A stretch of 64,000 nucleotides of DNA from Callorhinus ursinus (lineage: Eukaryota > Chordata > Mammalia > Carnivora > Otariidae): assembly GCF_003265705.1 (NCBI RefSeq), contig NW_020312867.1, forward strand, positions 8,247,470 to 8,311,469, read 5' to 3'. Each line of letters opens with the position of its first letter. The first letter of the stretch is position 1. The translations under genes and the position numbers were made by a program. Under the pieces are notes generated by a model. That model had not been told where the DNA came from. It did no database searches and worked only from the letters and a program-made list of their open reading frames with translations. Positions 10,346-21,702 of the stretch are shown here, one piece after another.

Positions 10346-11335
10346 GCTAGAAGGGGGTGGATTGGAAGATCCAGACAGGAGGCAGGGAGACCAGGGAGGA
10401 GTCTAGAGCAACTGTCCAGGGGGAGAGAGTGGGACGTAATTCTGCAGGGAACATGGAGCTGGAGCAATGAGAGAGAAATCGGAGGTGAATCCTACAGGAT
10501 TCTACCGGCACCATCTCTCAAAATTCCATCCATGTCTTCACCTCCATGCCCTGCATGTATCCCTTTCTTTCCCCTCTGTATCTCCCCCTCCTGCTCATTT
10601 CCCCTGGCTGCCCCAGCCCTGCTTCCTCTGGGAAGTCTCACTGACACTGTGGTTCTCCCTTACCCCGAGACATCACTTCCCATTGCCCTCACAGTTTAAC
10701 CTTCCATTTGGAGAGGGCTGTGTGCAAATCCCTGCTCTGCAGCTCCTGACATCACGACTATGGGGAACCACTGAACACCCCGGAGCAGGGGTGTGATGTG
10801 ATGAAGGTGAAGCCGCACACCCGGCACAGGTAGGGTCTCTCTGCCCCCATATCACCCACTCATTAGTCCTCTGAAGGCAGCACCTGACCGTAAAAATCAA
10901 GGCATGGAGCTCGGATAATTGGAAACAGGAACAACATCTCTGGGGATGGTCCCTGAATTCTCACGGAGCAGAGTATGCAAGCCCTCACAGAGAGGCTTGC
11001 AAAAGTCCTCAATTAAAGATACCATCAGAACAAAAATTCTCTGAAACAAAAGGGTTTGAACACCATCAGAACCCCAAATCCAGGGAACCAGGCCTCCCCA
11101 AATGTGCAGCACAAAACCACATGAGGCCTGAGGACGACAAGGCCCGATCCTTCATGTGCTGCCCACGCGAGCAATGCTATCCTGCCACTAACAGGCACTG
11201 GGCTTGTATCAGTTGACCCCTCCGGTTATGGGCCAACCTCTTGTGCAAAAAGGGGATTTGCTGGACCAGAGAGCCCAGGCTGGAACTTCAGATGGGGCAG
11301 GGTCTAAGGACCCCAATGATATCATTGGAAGTTTC
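10346..11335. other. Unassigned stretch, no gene seen
   Basis: C- and T-rich between 10540 and 10700, then mixed. Open frames of 75-140 codons on both strands start in the microsatellite or lack any motif. No repeat family recognised with confidence. Confidence 0.4.
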
Positions 11336-11339
11336 TCTC

Positions 11340-11480
11340 CATTTTTCTGCTCAGGATCCTTCAGAGTTGGCTTCATGGCCAGGGTCCCTGTGGAGGCAAG
11401 ATCGCAGCATCAGGCCACCCACCCACCCTGAACCAATCTCTGTGGCCAAGGAGTACAACACCCTGATTGGCTAAGGCCTA
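11340..11480 (-). mobile_element. Old repeat fragment, family uncertain
   Basis: accaatctctgtggccaagg then accctgattggctaaggcc matches the CCAAT/ATTGG-bearing tail of a common old repeat that I cannot name with certainty. A related piece may be present near 47555-47600. Confidence 0.3.
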
Positions 11481-11574
11481 GGGAGTGTCCCCTAGGTTGC
11501 ACTGACCAAAGAGCGGGAAAAGGTTCTCCAAGCAGAAACTGAAGGGGGAATGAATTCTGGGGTAGTAAGCAACC

Positions 11575-11725
11575 AATGTCTACCCACTGTGTTTGACGCA
11601 GCTATTGTTTGCTATGCCAATTTATGGAGGAGGAACCAGACTCAGAAAGGTGAAATCATGCTCAAAGTTAGGAAGGGGCAAAGGCTGACTTCGAGCCCAG
11701 CTCCGTTGGGCACCAGAGTTCAAAC
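11575..11725 (-). mobile_element. MIR SINE fragment
   Basis: aatttatggaggaggaacc, agactcagaaaggtgaaatc and ctgacttcgagcccagctc follow the reverse-complemented MIR. Confidence 0.5.
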
Positions 11726-12004
11726 TCTGAAGGGCTTCCCAGGCAACATCTGCTCGAACTCGGACTTGGTGCAGCGTAACTACGAGGAGGATGCCATTCC
11801 CAGGACGCCTTCCGGGACACCCTCTCGGACAGCCTGACACTTGGCAGCATGGACTTTAATTAAAATCACACTCAGAGCAAACTCATCTGGGACTATCTGG
11901 GGAGATAGAAAGCAGCCTGTGTGCATGACCTCACACCAGCTGGGCCTGGAGGAAGAAAACACTCCGACCTCACAGGGCTTCGTGGGGGTTATTCTGAATA
12001 ATGG

Positions 12005-12160
12005 GAAGTAACATTTATTAAGCACTTTCTTCACGGCAGGTATGATTCTAGGTCCTTTGTGTATCTTCTTCAATCTTTTCAGCCGCCCTGTGAGGTTGGT
12101 GCTGTTATTAATCCCCACTGTGGTTATATGGAAACTGGGGCACCACGTGGCCTTAGCTCA
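12005..12160 (-). mobile_element. MIR SINE
   Basis: catttattaagcactttctt, ggtatgattctaggtccttt, ccgccctgtgaggttggtg, ttattaatccccactgtgg and tatggaaactggggcaccac follow reverse-complemented MIR in order. Confidence 0.75.
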
Positions 12161-12489
12161 GAGGAAGTGCTCAGTCAGTGCTGCTGTTTATCATTAGCAT
12201 CAGAGGATCTTTAAGCCTCGGATTCTGTGGGTCTCTCCAGGACTCAATTTCCCCATCCACAGCTCTTGCCATGTCTCAGAAACCACTGTTTCTACCACGT
12301 TGTGGAACCAGCACATTCTATTCCCTTTCTTTTCCCTTCTTCTCGCTGCACTCAGAGAAACAAAGGCCAGAGTTTGGAAAAGGCTCATCCTGTACTTAGA
12401 CTTATGGGATCACACTTTAGTGACCAGGGGAGGATGTCCATTTGGGTGCCAAAGACAGCAGGGTTCTAGGAATATTGCTGACTTTGGAG

Positions 12490-12745
12490 CCAGCTAGATC
12501 TGAATTCTAATCTTGATACTCCTACCACAGATTGTGATGTGAAAAATGCCTCCAGGAGTTGCGCAATGTACAACCTTCACAACTTTATGTGGTGACCCAG
12601 CCAAATGTCCCTGTCTGTAAAATAAGAAGTATGGGGGCTATCTCAAAGAGCTGCTGAAAAAAATGGAATGAGACAACGTTTGTAAAGTGTTTAGCATAAA
12701 GCCTACATAAAGTAGGTGCTCAAAAATAAAGATAATTATAACATT
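12490..12745 (+). mobile_element. MIR SINE, near complete
   Basis: ttggagccagctagatctg, ccctgtctgtaaaataagaa, aatggaatgagacaacg, gtaaagtgtttagcataaag and agtaggtgctcaaaaataaa follow MIR from head to tail. The core is diverged. Confidence 0.75.
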
Positions 12746-12751
12746 GCATGA

Positions 12752-12825
12752 AATTGTCTAAGGTCACAAAGGCAGAGCTCAGATTCAAGCCTAAGTCTGA
12801 TAGCGAGCAAACTAATACTTTTGGC
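12752..12825 (-). mobile_element. MIR SINE head fragment
   Basis: ctaaggtcacaaaggcagag and cagattcaagcctaagtctg match the tRNA-related head of MIR in antisense, abutting the sense MIR. Confidence 0.5.
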
Positions 12826-12957
12826 TATGTACTTGTCATCACATGACAAAAAGCCTGAAAGGAATGGAATGAATGATTTACTTATCTCTGTTATAGCCCA
12901 AGGTACACAATTGATACCAGATAGATCTTGGATAACCCAAGTTGTGTTGGAAGGACA

Positions 12958-13195
12958 AATAGATGGGGGTGTGTGTGGATGGATGAAAAGGATGGATAGA
13001 CAGACAATGAATGAATGGGGAGTAGATGGATGGGTAGGTGGAAGGATGGATGGATGCTAGATTATTGGCTGAGGGAAGGGCAAATTGGTAGATGGTTAGA
13101 TGGAAGGATGGATGTGTGGATAAGTGGGCAGATACTTGAACGCTTGGTTGGATAAATGAGTGGGTCAATGGAAGAATGGGTAGGTAGCTAGAAGG
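12958..13195 (+). repeat. Degenerate GGAT/GAAT microsatellite array
   Basis: About 240 bases of interrupted gatgga, gaatga and ggatag units. It is much older than the pure array at 10.3 kb. Serine/histidine/proline-rich minus-strand open frames here are by-products. Confidence 0.9.
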
Positions 13196-13589
13196 GAAGA
13201 TGCTAGAATATGCTGAGATAAGCACAGGCGGCAAGTATCTCTTGCCTTCTGGCTACCTCCCCTGAGTTGCCTTTTCCAGTGGAAAATTGAAAATCATGGG
13301 CCCTGGGAACACATTTCCCTGTGTGGTCTGTTAATAGAGGCCCAGAAAGGCCAGCCAAGGCTGAAAGCTCACCCCCTACCAGGACCCTGTTATTAGCCAT
13401 GCTCCCCTACCCTGGCCCTTGGGTGGAAGTATGGGCTGGTGGCCACTGAGGAGCTGGGCCCACCCAGGCCCCTCATTAAGCCTTATTAAGCCCTCAGAGT
13501 GGGAGGAAGAAGGGGAGGGGACCTTTCTCCCAAAGGTCAGCAGTTGGAAAAAGAAGGTACAGATGTACTCTGGGGTGGTCGTCTACTCT

Positions 13590-13745
13590 TGAGCCATGAG
13601 GAATGTGGAAGTTTCCTTGGGCCAACCTGCTCCAACTCCATCTTGCAGGCTGGGAAACCAAGGCCCACACAGGGGAGACGAGGGACACGCCCAGAAGTCA
13701 AGACGGAGCCACACTCAAACTGAGGTCTCCCGACTCACAGACTGT
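13590..13745 (-). mobile_element. MIR SINE fragment
   Basis: aggctgggaaaccaaggccc, acacgcccagaagtcaagac and cactcaaactgaggtctccc follow diverged reverse-complemented MIR. A short duplicated motif, attaagcc, sits just upstream at 13474-13492. Confidence 0.45.
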
Positions 13746-13789
13746 AGCCTAGCCTTGCCCTGAAATCTGCAGCCTTAAGATTGACATTG

Positions 13790-13912
13790 GAGATGGAAAG
13801 GAATTGGCATGAGTGGGGCTCCTACATATGCTAAGCCCCTGGGCCAAGCATTTCCTGTTCATGAAGCCCCCGGTCTCCTCTGTGTCCCCACTGGTAAAAT
13901 GGAAACTACTTG
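13790..13912 (-). mobile_element. MIR SINE fragment
   Basis: ctcctacatatgctaagccc, ctgggccaagcatttcctg and actggtaaaatggaaac resemble reverse-complemented MIR. Weak. Confidence 0.4.
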
Positions 13913-13914
13913 TC

Positions 13915-14300
13915 CTTTCATTGATTCAACAAGTGCTCGTTAAATATCTACTCTGGCCAAACACTGATGTAGGTGCCAAGAATACGGTGTTAACTAGCTA
14001 AACGACGTTTCCACCCTCACGGAGCTTACGTTCTAGGAGGGGATGGAGATAATAAACAAGCAGATAAATAAAATGTACTATGAAGACAATCAAATAGGGA
14101 TATGAGGGTCCACGGGGTGGCTCAGTCAGTTAAGCGTCTGACTCTTGATTTCAGCTCAGGTCGTGATCTCAGGGTTGTGGAATCGAGCCTTGCATGGGAC
14201 TCTGCACTGGGTGTGGAGCCTGCTTAAGATTCTCTCTCCCTCTCCCCCTGCCCCTACTCCTATCTAAAAAAAAAAAATTAGGGATATGAGATGTAGAGTA
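13915..14300 (-). mobile_element. L2 LINE 3' region, antisense, split by a SINE
   Basis: cattgattcaacaagtgctc, aatatctactctggccaaac, cacggagcttacgttctagg and agataataaacaagcagat are the antisense of the L2 tail and 3' end. The SINE at 14107-14278 interrupts it, and the L2 sequence resumes with gatgtagagtaatgg. Confidence 0.65.
14107..14278 (+). mobile_element. Can-SINE with clear target-site duplication
   Basis: ggtccacggggtggctcag head, gatttcagctcaggtcgtga, gtgtggagcctgcttaagat and an A tail. The 12-mer tagggatatgag flanks it exactly (14095-14106 and 14279-14290). This subfamily has the shorter aagattctctctc tail. Confidence 0.95.
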
Positions 14301-14339
14301 ATGGAAAGAACATTTTTTTGGATGGGATGGTTGGGGAGG

Positions 14340-14775
14340 CAGGGCCTGTCTGAGAAGTTGCCCATGGCCAAGGTAGTCAAGTGTCTATAAAATCCATGCT
14401 CCCCTTTGCTGGTATATGGTTGGAGTTGCCCAGGCAGGGCTAACATTTCCCACCCCTCTCTGCATCCAGGGGTGGCCATGTGACCAGGTCATTCCCTGCC
14501 AATGCGATGGGAGAGGAAGTGGTAAGTGCTCCTTCCAAACCTGGGCTTTCAGATGTGGATGAGCTTCCCCCATGCTTTCCTTTTCCCCTGGCTGAAAGCA
14601 AGGGACAAAAAGGCTCTGGGATGGAAGAGCCTGGATCCCTGCATCACCACATGGAGGAGAGCCACATTGCTCTGACACAACCACTACGTAAGTAAGAAAT
14701 ACACTCTTAGTGTACTGGAGCCATTGCACATTTCAGGGTCTTTTTGTTACAGCACTTTAGCCTAACTGATGGCAT
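14340..14775 (+). mobile_element. MaLR/MLT1-like LTR remnant
   Basis: ggggtggccatgtgaccagg, gaagagcctggatccctgc, and the tail tctttttgttacagcac then ttagcctaactgatgg are features of an MLT1-type LTR. Open frames on both strands (114 aa minus, 71 aa plus) fall within it and are not genes. Confidence 0.5.
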
Positions 14776-15007
14776 ACGGTGAAATTTGAACTGAGACCCT
14801 AAAGACCACGTGGCAAAATGGGTTAGGGTATCACAGACTGGGCAAATGGCAAGTGGAAAACTCTCAAGGCAGGACTGGATATCAGTGTGGCAAGAGTGAA
14901 TGAAGAGGTGAAATGTGCAGGCAGTGGCCTCAGTCAGGAGTCCAGATTTTAGGGGAGGCCACTGTGGGTGGGACCATAAGCAAGGGAGAGATAGAACATG
15001 GTGCCCA

Positions 15008-15203
15008 TTTTTTTAAAAGATTTTATTATTTATTTGACAGAGAGAGGGAGAAAGAGTGTACAAGCTGGGGGAGCAGCAGAGGGAGTGGGAGAAGCAGGCT
15101 CTCTGTTGAGCAGGGAGCCTGATGCGGGGCTCCATCCCAGGACCCTGGGATCATGACCTGAGCCAAAGGCACACACTTCACCGACTGAGCGACCGGGGTG
15201 CCC
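15008..15203 (-). mobile_element. Can-SINE, antisense
   Basis: Poly(T) then aaagattttattatttattt, caggctctctgttgagcag and the head gactgagcgaccggggtgccc at the right end. Imperfect flanks tggtgcccat (14999-15008) and tggtgtgcat (15205-15214) agree at 8 of 10 bases. Confidence 0.9.
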
Positions 15204-15412
15204 TTGGTGTGCATATTGAAAAAGATATCCCTGGCTGCTGTGCAGAGATGAGCTGAAGGGAGGCAGGAGTGGACCTGGGAGCAGACAGAGGCTGAGGCAG
15301 TCATGGCAGATGATGGGGGCCTGGATGTGGCTGGGGGCAAGAGAGAGGGAGTCAAAGGAATTGATTTAGTGTACATTTTGGAGGACTTGCTGATGGGTTG
15401 GTTGTGGAGGGC
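15204..15412 (-). mobile_element. L2 LINE ORF2-end region, antisense
   Basis: tccctggctgctgtgcagag, gaggctgaggcagtcatgg, tacattttggaggacttgct and gatgggttggttgtggagg follow the antisense of the L2 reverse-transcriptase 3' segment. No reading frame is kept. Confidence 0.6.
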
Positions 15413-16080
15413 AAAATAAATTAAATAACCCACAAGCCAGTAAACAAAATCTAATGCAAAAGCCAATATGTATTAATAGACACTTAGAGGGTATTTTTCC
15501 AGCTCACAACCTCCTCTCCTGAGAACCTCCCACCCATGGGAACTCTGCTTAGTTCATCATCTGGCCCCTCCCCCTGTTGCTGAATAGATCAGAGTTGAGC
15601 TCATAATTGAGGCTCAGCCAATCAGATACCAGGGCTCTGTCCTTGATTGAGACCCTGGGGAGATGTGTCTAGTTGCTGAGGAAGAATGCTCCCCATCCAC
15701 CCATCTCAGAGGAAAGGAAGCATGTAGCTGCAAATAGTCAATCCCCCTCCACCCTGGCTGAATTGCCACCAGCCAAGCACGGACCGGCTACCCTGCGCAG
15801 ACCCTTGGCCTGGCAGTGCAAGAATGGGTCCAGACTTCTGGACCCCAGGCTGGAAGGCATGACCACTGGGTTCTGTCCATGTGTGGACAGAGGGAAGGGT
15901 GATGGAGCTTCTGTTACCCTGTTTGTCAAGTGGCTTTCCGTGGTAGATTGTATTTTCCAAAAATGGCCACAACAATATTTCTTTTCCCACATGCTTTTCA
16001 AGAACCCTGCCACTCTCCTCCACCAAGAGGCAGAGTCTATCTGGCCGGCCTGCAGGTCCTAGAGCCTACCTGGGTTCTTT
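15413..16080. other. Unassigned stretch
   Basis: Contains cagccaatcagataccag near 15616, a CCAAT-like motif often found in old LTR-type repeats, and a 129-aa open frame (15673-16062) overlapped by two minus-strand frames. The triple overlap in a C-rich region argues against coding. No gene claimed. Confidence 0.35.
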
Positions 16081-16084
16081 CCCC

Positions 16085-16220
16085 TTGGTTTCTTCATCTG
16101 TAGCATGAGGATGACAGTAATAGTACCTCCCTCCTATTGTTCTGTCCGGATCACAGGAGTTAACTCACCTAAGCACTTAGAACGGTGCTGGGCACGTGAT
16201 AAATGTGAGCTGATTTTAAA
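16085..16220 (+). mobile_element. MIR SINE
   Basis: tttcttcatctgtagcatg, tgacagtaatagtacctccc, gcacttagaacggtgctggg and cacgtgataaatgtgagct follow MIR core to tail. Confidence 0.7.
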
Positions 16221-16339
16221 GTAGGGGCAACAGCTACAGAGCCCTTGACCAGTGCATGGGCTAGGCACCCAACTGGTACTTGGTAAATGGTCAGGATCTC
16301 TCTTCACTTGCTTACTCTGCAACTTGTATCATCACCCAA

Positions 16340-16500
16340 CATGGGATTTGTCTGCTTATGTGATTATTGTCCCCTTCCTCCACCAGGAGGTGAGCAGCAT
16401 AAGGACAGGGATTCTGTCTGCTTTCTTCCCTGCTTTATCCCCAGTGCCCAGCACATAGTAGGTGCTCAGTGAATATTTGTTGACTGAATGCATTCCTAAT
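16340..16500 (+). mobile_element. L2 LINE 3' tail
   Basis: ggaggtgagcagcataagga, cagggattctgtctgctttc, cccagtgcccagcacatagt, aggtgctcagtgaatatttg and ttgactgaatgc are a well-kept L2 tail. Confidence 0.85.
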
Positions 16501-17430
16501 CTAATTTTTAGTTCTGTGCTTGGCTCCAAGCAGGTGTTCGAGAAATGCTCGTCCTCCTTACCCCTGCCAGCTTCTCCATCCTGCCAGCCCCTTTTTCACC
16601 TGCTCTAGGAAGCCCTCCAGGGCTTCACAGCACCCACTGATGGCCCCGTGGCTCTAGGGTCTTAGCTGCCCCCGACAAAGTTCTCCACTGGCCTCCTCAG
16701 CCCACCTCTCACGTGCTTTGCCCTATCTGTTGAGCAAATGCTCTCCTTCTTCCCCAGCCCTCCTACCCAGCATGTGGCATGCCCGAATGTGGGGACTAGA
16801 ACCAGCCCAGACAGGAACCCCAGCCTCCCTGTCCCCCCCATCCCCCAGGCCAGGCACACTCTTGCCCCTGGACAGACTGCGGCGATTTTCCACATTGCTG
16901 AGGCCAGATGCCACTGGACCCTCCCCGCCCCCGCCCCCCCAGCTGCAGGGCCTGCCATCCCACTAGGGCCAGAGCCATCCCCCATGCGTGATTCCAACAT
17001 CTGTAATACTTTCCCTTCTCCTGTGGACCTCCTCCTCCAAATTCCTCCAGCTTCATTATTAGTATATATAAAAAATAAAAAAATTAAGCTGTCTTAATCA
17101 TTTTCCATATTAGCTGACAGCCGGCTCCCATATGCCTGGGAATAAGACCATTTCTCCTGAGCCCCCCTCTGCTTTTCCAAAATAACTAACCCCGAACAAG
17201 GCCCAGTTGTCAAAAACCCTCCGTGTTGGGGACTCTACAGCCCTGTCTCCTCGGGGTCCTGTCTGGCTGGTGTGGCCTGCGTCAGAACAAAGGATGGAGG
17301 TTCTCTCATGTCCCCAACAAGCACAGACCGCAGGGCTGGGCTGCTCGGGGTTCAAGTCGGCATGACCACTCAGCAGCTGGAAGCCTCCATTTTTGCTTTG
17401 TCTGTTTTGTCCAGCCCAGAAAAGGAAAGG
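16500..17430. other. Unassigned GC-rich to AT-rich stretch, no gene seen
   Basis: C-rich between 16560 and 16990, including ccgcccccgccccccc near 16925 (quadruplex-prone on the minus strand). Then comes an AT-rich block with atatataaaaaataaaa near 17063 and aagctgtcttaatcattttc near 17085. Several overlapping open frames on both strands are composition artefacts. Confidence 0.4.
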
Positions 17431-17439
17431 GTGTGAATT

Positions 17440-17600
17440 CTGGAGCAGACAGCTTGGCGTTCCAACTCCAGCTTCGCCATTTTCCAGCTGTGCAACCTCT
17501 GGCAATCCAGTTAACCTCTCTGAGCCTCAGTTTCCCCTTCTGTAAAACCACAGGCATGATAACAGCAGCTTCTCAGTGTTGTGATGAGGGGTCAAGATGA
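17440..17600 (+). mobile_element. MIR SINE
   Basis: cttggcgttccaactccagc, gctgtgcaacctctggcaat, taacctctctgagcctcagt and tctgtaaaaccacaggcat are a MIR head and core, fairly well kept. Confidence 0.8.
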
Positions 17601-17820
17601 CTATGATGACAACAGTTATGCTCCTAACAGTTACTAGCCATACATCTTCCGCCATCTGCCAGGCACTGAGCCGGGCTCCTACCGGCATCCCTGCATGCAG
17701 TCTACACAACAACCCGCCTTACAGACAGGGAACAGAGAGGCTGAGAGAGTGCAAATCTTCCCCGGAGACCACACAGCAGGGAAATGGAGGATCTGGATTC
17801 TAAGGCAGGCATCCTGACCC
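17600..17820 (-). mobile_element. MIR SINE, inverted to its neighbour
   Basis: tctgccaggcactgagccgg, caacaacccgccttacagac, agagaggctgagagagtgc and ggatctggattctaaggcag follow reverse-complemented MIR. With the sense copy just upstream it forms an old inverted pair. Confidence 0.7.
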
Positions 17821-18084
17821 CAGCCCCTACATCTTCTGGTCCTCTCCCAGGGCTGGCCCTCTGTAGATGCTCCCTGACTGCTTGCCCCCCTCCCACCCAG
17901 CTTCGCCTTGTCTTTCTCTCTCTTGTCCTTCAACCTGAGCACCAGGGATTGACAGCTCTGCTGTACCTTGTCTCGCTCCCCTCCCCTCCATCCCTGCCCC
18001 CTCACTGCTAGGCTGTGGGCATCAGGAGGGTGGGTAGGGGCCCGGACCCATGGGCGGCTAACTCAGGAAGGGACAGCTCCACTC

Positions 18085-18165
18085 AGACCACTCATCAGCA
18101 TCCCCTGGGGGTGCTTAAAAGCATGGAGACCCATGCCCCATCCTTGGGGTTGAAGAGCAGGATGT
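18085..18165 (+). mobile_element. MER5-like hAT MITE fragment
   Basis: ctcatcagcatcccctgggg, gtgcttaaaagcatggagac and catgccccatcctt resemble the middle of the short non-autonomous hAT-Charlie elements. Partial, no termini seen. Confidence 0.4.
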
Positions 18166-18489
18166 TCTGGGCTGAACTTGCACTGAAAGAGAAGTCCCAA
18201 GCCAGAAGGTGATATACTGTTTTTCCTACCTCAAGCTTGAAAATCATTTTTGTTTTTGCTCACGATGAACCAGACTGCTTTTTTACTTGACAAAAAATAT
18301 GATGAGTCAGTTCATAATAGAAGCCCCCAATATAGCTCCTAGAATTTATCCAAAATAGCCCAGACAGAAGTTGGCTACAATATTAGAATAATCATATTGA
18401 TATTGACATGTCATAAAGACTTCCAATATTTCTTCTACACCCTTGATCCACAGCCCCGTGGTTCTAGTTTCTCCACATGAAGAATTCTT

Positions 18490-18645
18490 TCTGAGCCAGG
18501 TACTTTGCATATATAATTCTTCATCCTTCCTGCAGCCCCATGAGGGAGGTCTCATTTATCTCCATTTTACAGATGAGGAAATCAAGGTTTGAGGTGGTTA
18601 AATAGATGATCTGTAAGAGTCGTACCTGGATTGAACCCAAATCCC
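18490..18645 (-). mobile_element. MIR SINE
   Basis: gagccaggtactttgcatat, cagccccatgagggaggtct, ctccattttacagatgagga and acctggattgaacccaaatc follow reverse-complemented MIR. Confidence 0.75.
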
Positions 18646-18789
18646 AGAGCTGCAGTTATGTTCTTGCTAACACAGCCTCTGCATGGTTCTCCAGGAGGCC
18701 CCTGGTGCCCCCAGGAAACTACCCCATCCCACGGTCCTGACCCTTATTTGTGTGAACCCTCCCTCCTGAGCCAGGCTGGCCTCCGCCTG

Positions 18790-18970
18790 GAGAGGCAACA
18801 TCGTGCCCAGCTGCCTGGGCTCAAATCCTAGCTCAGCCACTCACTCACCATGACAACTCCGACAAGTCCTGTACCTCCTCGGCTTCTACTTCCGCCTTCG
18901 TTCAGTAGAAATACCGTCTCCCACCTTTTAGGGCTGTTCTATGGATTGAAGCCATTGAAGTGGCTAGAAT
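18790..18970 (+). mobile_element. MIR SINE
   Basis: gcctgggctcaaatcctagc, cagccactcactcaccatg, caagtcctgtacctcctcgg and gggctgttctatggattgaa follow MIR head to core. Confidence 0.65.
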
Positions 18971-19039
18971 TGTTTTACTTCTAGGTCCCTATGTGGGGCA
19001 GGTAGAGTAGGTGCTCAAACTTGGAACAACAAAGACAAG

Positions 19040-19390
19040 AGACGGGAAAGAAATATGACAAAATGTTGGCAATAGATCCCTCCGGGGATGTGATTATGGG
19101 TGATCCTGTCTTCTTTGTGATTTTTTTTCCCCAGACTCTCAGACTGAAAGAATATTATACGGTTTCCCTTATGCAGTGACGCCATGAGCTATGAGATTCA
19201 CTGTCAACTGAATAGCATTTTTTTCAGAGGGAAGAAGGAAATGCGACCATATGGAATTGTAAGACTTCTCCCAGTTTTAGAAAAGTTCGAGTCTATGGAG
19301 GAAGGTGTCCTAGAATCAAGGAAATACATGTGTAACCAAGTAATCAAAGTGGGGGTGGTCTGCAGGGGAGGATAAAGTTTATTTTTAAAA
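19040..19390 (+). mobile_element. L1 3'-end-like fragment (tentative)
   Basis: gacaaaatgttggcaataga, then gggatgtgattatgggtgat and a tttttccccag tract resemble the 3' UTR of old L1M elements. The later part (19180-19380), with a 63-codon open frame, is unassigned. Confidence 0.3.
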
Positions 19391-19559
19391 GAAGAGAATA
19401 CATCACTTTCCAGAACCCTGGAACGTCAGCTTAATCCCGCCAGCACACACCTGACTCACTTGAGCCCCATCCCTGTGCTACTAACCCAGCATCTCTGGGC
19501 TGGGACCTGGGGATCTGTGTTTTGTGCTAACAGGGCAGATCCTGGGAACTGTGTTGGAA

Positions 19560-20440
19560 ACAAATCTCCCCTTCCTCCACTTTCTGTCTCCATCTTATAG
19601 ATGGGAAATCTGAGGCCCCTGAGAGGAGTCATTAAGACCCTCTTGCATGAATGGTACTAGCAGCCAATCCCCCCCACCCCAAAGGGTCTTTTTCACCCCC
19701 TGTCCCCAGTCCTACCTCCCCCCACCCCCGCAACCACCACCACCATTGCTCTGCCTTGAGCTGTTTCTTCCCTTCTCCCTAAGGGAGTGTCCCCTGTTCT
19801 TCATTAGGAGACTCTGGGTATTTTTGTCTCTTTGAGTACAGTATTCTATTGCCAGCAAATAATTTTAAATAGAAAAAACATGCCCCCAATTAAACTGGAA
19901 AACAGAAAATAAATAGGGAAGGAGTGAGTTGAGCATCTGCCTGCTCTCTTGATGAGGAGAGTGGGCCCTGAGCCTTCTTTCCCACATCTCTGAAATGGGA
20001 TCACAGCATCTACCTCCAGGGTGCAGTGCGGACCAGATGAGAAATGCATGCAACACTTTTCTGCACAGAGCATCTGTGCTCATCCCCCAGGTTTACCAGT
20101 TGCTTGCTCTTTGGATTTTGAGATAAGCATGTGAGGAAAACATCAAGGGACGCAAAGTCCTCCACTTGACGTTCCCCAATCATTATGTAGAGTCCTCTTG
20201 TTTTTCATTTTTATGGGAAGGAGCTTAGAAAATGTGCTATTGGTATCTAACCCCAAATTTACGTACATAATTAGGGTCTGACTGCATTCAGAGAAGGACC
20301 TTGCCTGCTGATGCCTGCACGATTATATCCTTCAGTCTAGAGTGGCTTACATTTATATCTATTTAAATAGCCATTTCCCAATCAAGAGCCATTTTAAAAC
20401 ATGCCATCAAGAGGTCAACTGTTCACAGCTCAGAGTGACC
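19560..20440. other. Unassigned stretch, partly C-rich, one conserved-looking block
   Basis: 19665-19745 is almost all C with CCACC units (minus-strand quadruplex potential). 19970-20070 has a MIR-like core. 20180-20400 is AT-rich and unique-looking, with the palindrome ctatttaaatag at 20357-20368 and ttacgtacataattaggg. No exon seen. Confidence 0.35.
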
Positions 20441-20830
20441 TTCCAAAAGCCTAACACAGACCCCATGTTCCTCCAGCTCCAAAACTTTCCAACACTCCCC
20501 ATTGTCTACAAAGCATAGCTAACACCCTCGGCCTCAGAACCTCAGAGCACCCCCAGGACAGCCTCAGAGCCCCCACCCCACCCCCATGAAGGGTTTCAAA
20601 TTTCAGGTTTTACCTTCCTCCCATCCCCTGCTTTCCCACCACACAGAGCTGCCCCTCAGCCCCAGACAGACATCCCCGCCCTTTCTTCCCCCAGGTGGGA
20701 GTCAGGGGCGGAGTTAGGGGTAATCATAGGCTTTACTCAGCTGCACTTTTGTTGCTGGTCAGAGTGAGAGCCTCCCTTGTTTTATTATTTGTCTCTTTCA
20801 TGTCCCATCCCTGCTATCATCTTCCCACAC
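20440..20830 (+). mobile_element. L2-like LINE fragment (diverged)
   Basis: ctccagctccaaaactttcc, cattgtctacaaagcatagc and ttgtttcatt-like tail pieces resemble the L2 3' ORF region (ccaatggcttcccat, aagtcc). A poorly kept copy, so the call is tentative. Confidence 0.35.
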
Positions 20831-21199
20831 CTTGGCACCCCCTGTAACACACCTGGTAAATGTCACTAAATATGCACATGTCCTTGGAGAACACATGATG
20901 TCGTGTTCTGTGTGTATGTTTTTAATTTACATAAATGCTATTAATATCATTGTTTCTTGTCTTTTCCACTCAATACTGTTTTAAGATCTAGTCTCCATGT
21001 ATGGTGCTTCTAACTCCTAATAGTCTGCCACAGTGAGCCTCCTCCAAGCTGGACCCGCCTCTCCCCCTGGGGTTGGAAGCCTGCAATACCACTAACTCCA
21101 GGAAATAAACCTCTGGACACTTGTCATGCGAAAGAACTTAACAGCTTCTGCTTATCACATAAGCCAGTCATTGTTTAGTGACAAGTGGCAGCTGGTTTA

Positions 21200-21402
21200 T
21201 TTTTTTTTTTTTAAAGATTTTGTTTATTTGACAGAGAGAGCGACAGCGAGAGAGGGAACACAAGCAGGTGGAGTGGGAGAGGGAGAATCGGGCTTCCCGC
21301 TGAGCAGGGAGCCCGATGCGATGCGGGGCTCGATCCCAGGACCCTGGGATCATGACCTGAGCCGAAGGCAGACGCTTAATGACTGAGCCACCCAGGCGCC
21401 CC
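21200..21402 (-). mobile_element. Can-SINE, antisense, exact target-site duplication
   Basis: Poly(T), then aaagattttgtttatttgac, gggcttcccgctgagcaggg and the head tgactgagccacccaggcgc at the right. agctggttta repeats exactly at 21190-21199 and 21406-21415. A small internal duplication, gatgcgatgcgg, lies near 21314. It is one of the youngest-looking copies. Confidence 0.95.
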
Positions 21403-21702
21403 TCAAGCTGGTTTAAACAGTAAGGACGAAGAGCATACATTTAGATGTTCGTTAGCGGCCGCTGCTAATTAAATGCCACTTTCTGTCCATCTTAGCAACT
21501 CCACACCCCCAGCCTCCCGCCTGTAGCAGCTCCAGGGAAAGAGTGCCTGTAATAGTCAGGGGTGGCTGCCGCTACAGTCTTTGCCCATTTCCTTGATGCG
21601 GGGCCCTGTTTTGGTCCTGTCTTCAGCTCCCTCCCCAGATGCACCTGTTTCAGAGGATGTGGGCTCCAGGCTCAGGAGGTGAACATTGGTTGAAGGCAGT
21701 GT

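Noticed and set aside
10277..10467. Repeated MDGW or HPSI peptides suggesting a repeat protein
   Set aside because: They are translations of the GGAT microsatellite.
20357..20368. ctatttaaatag palindrome considered as a MEF2 site
   Set aside because: The A/T core is six bases rather than the four of the MEF2 consensus, so the match is not good.
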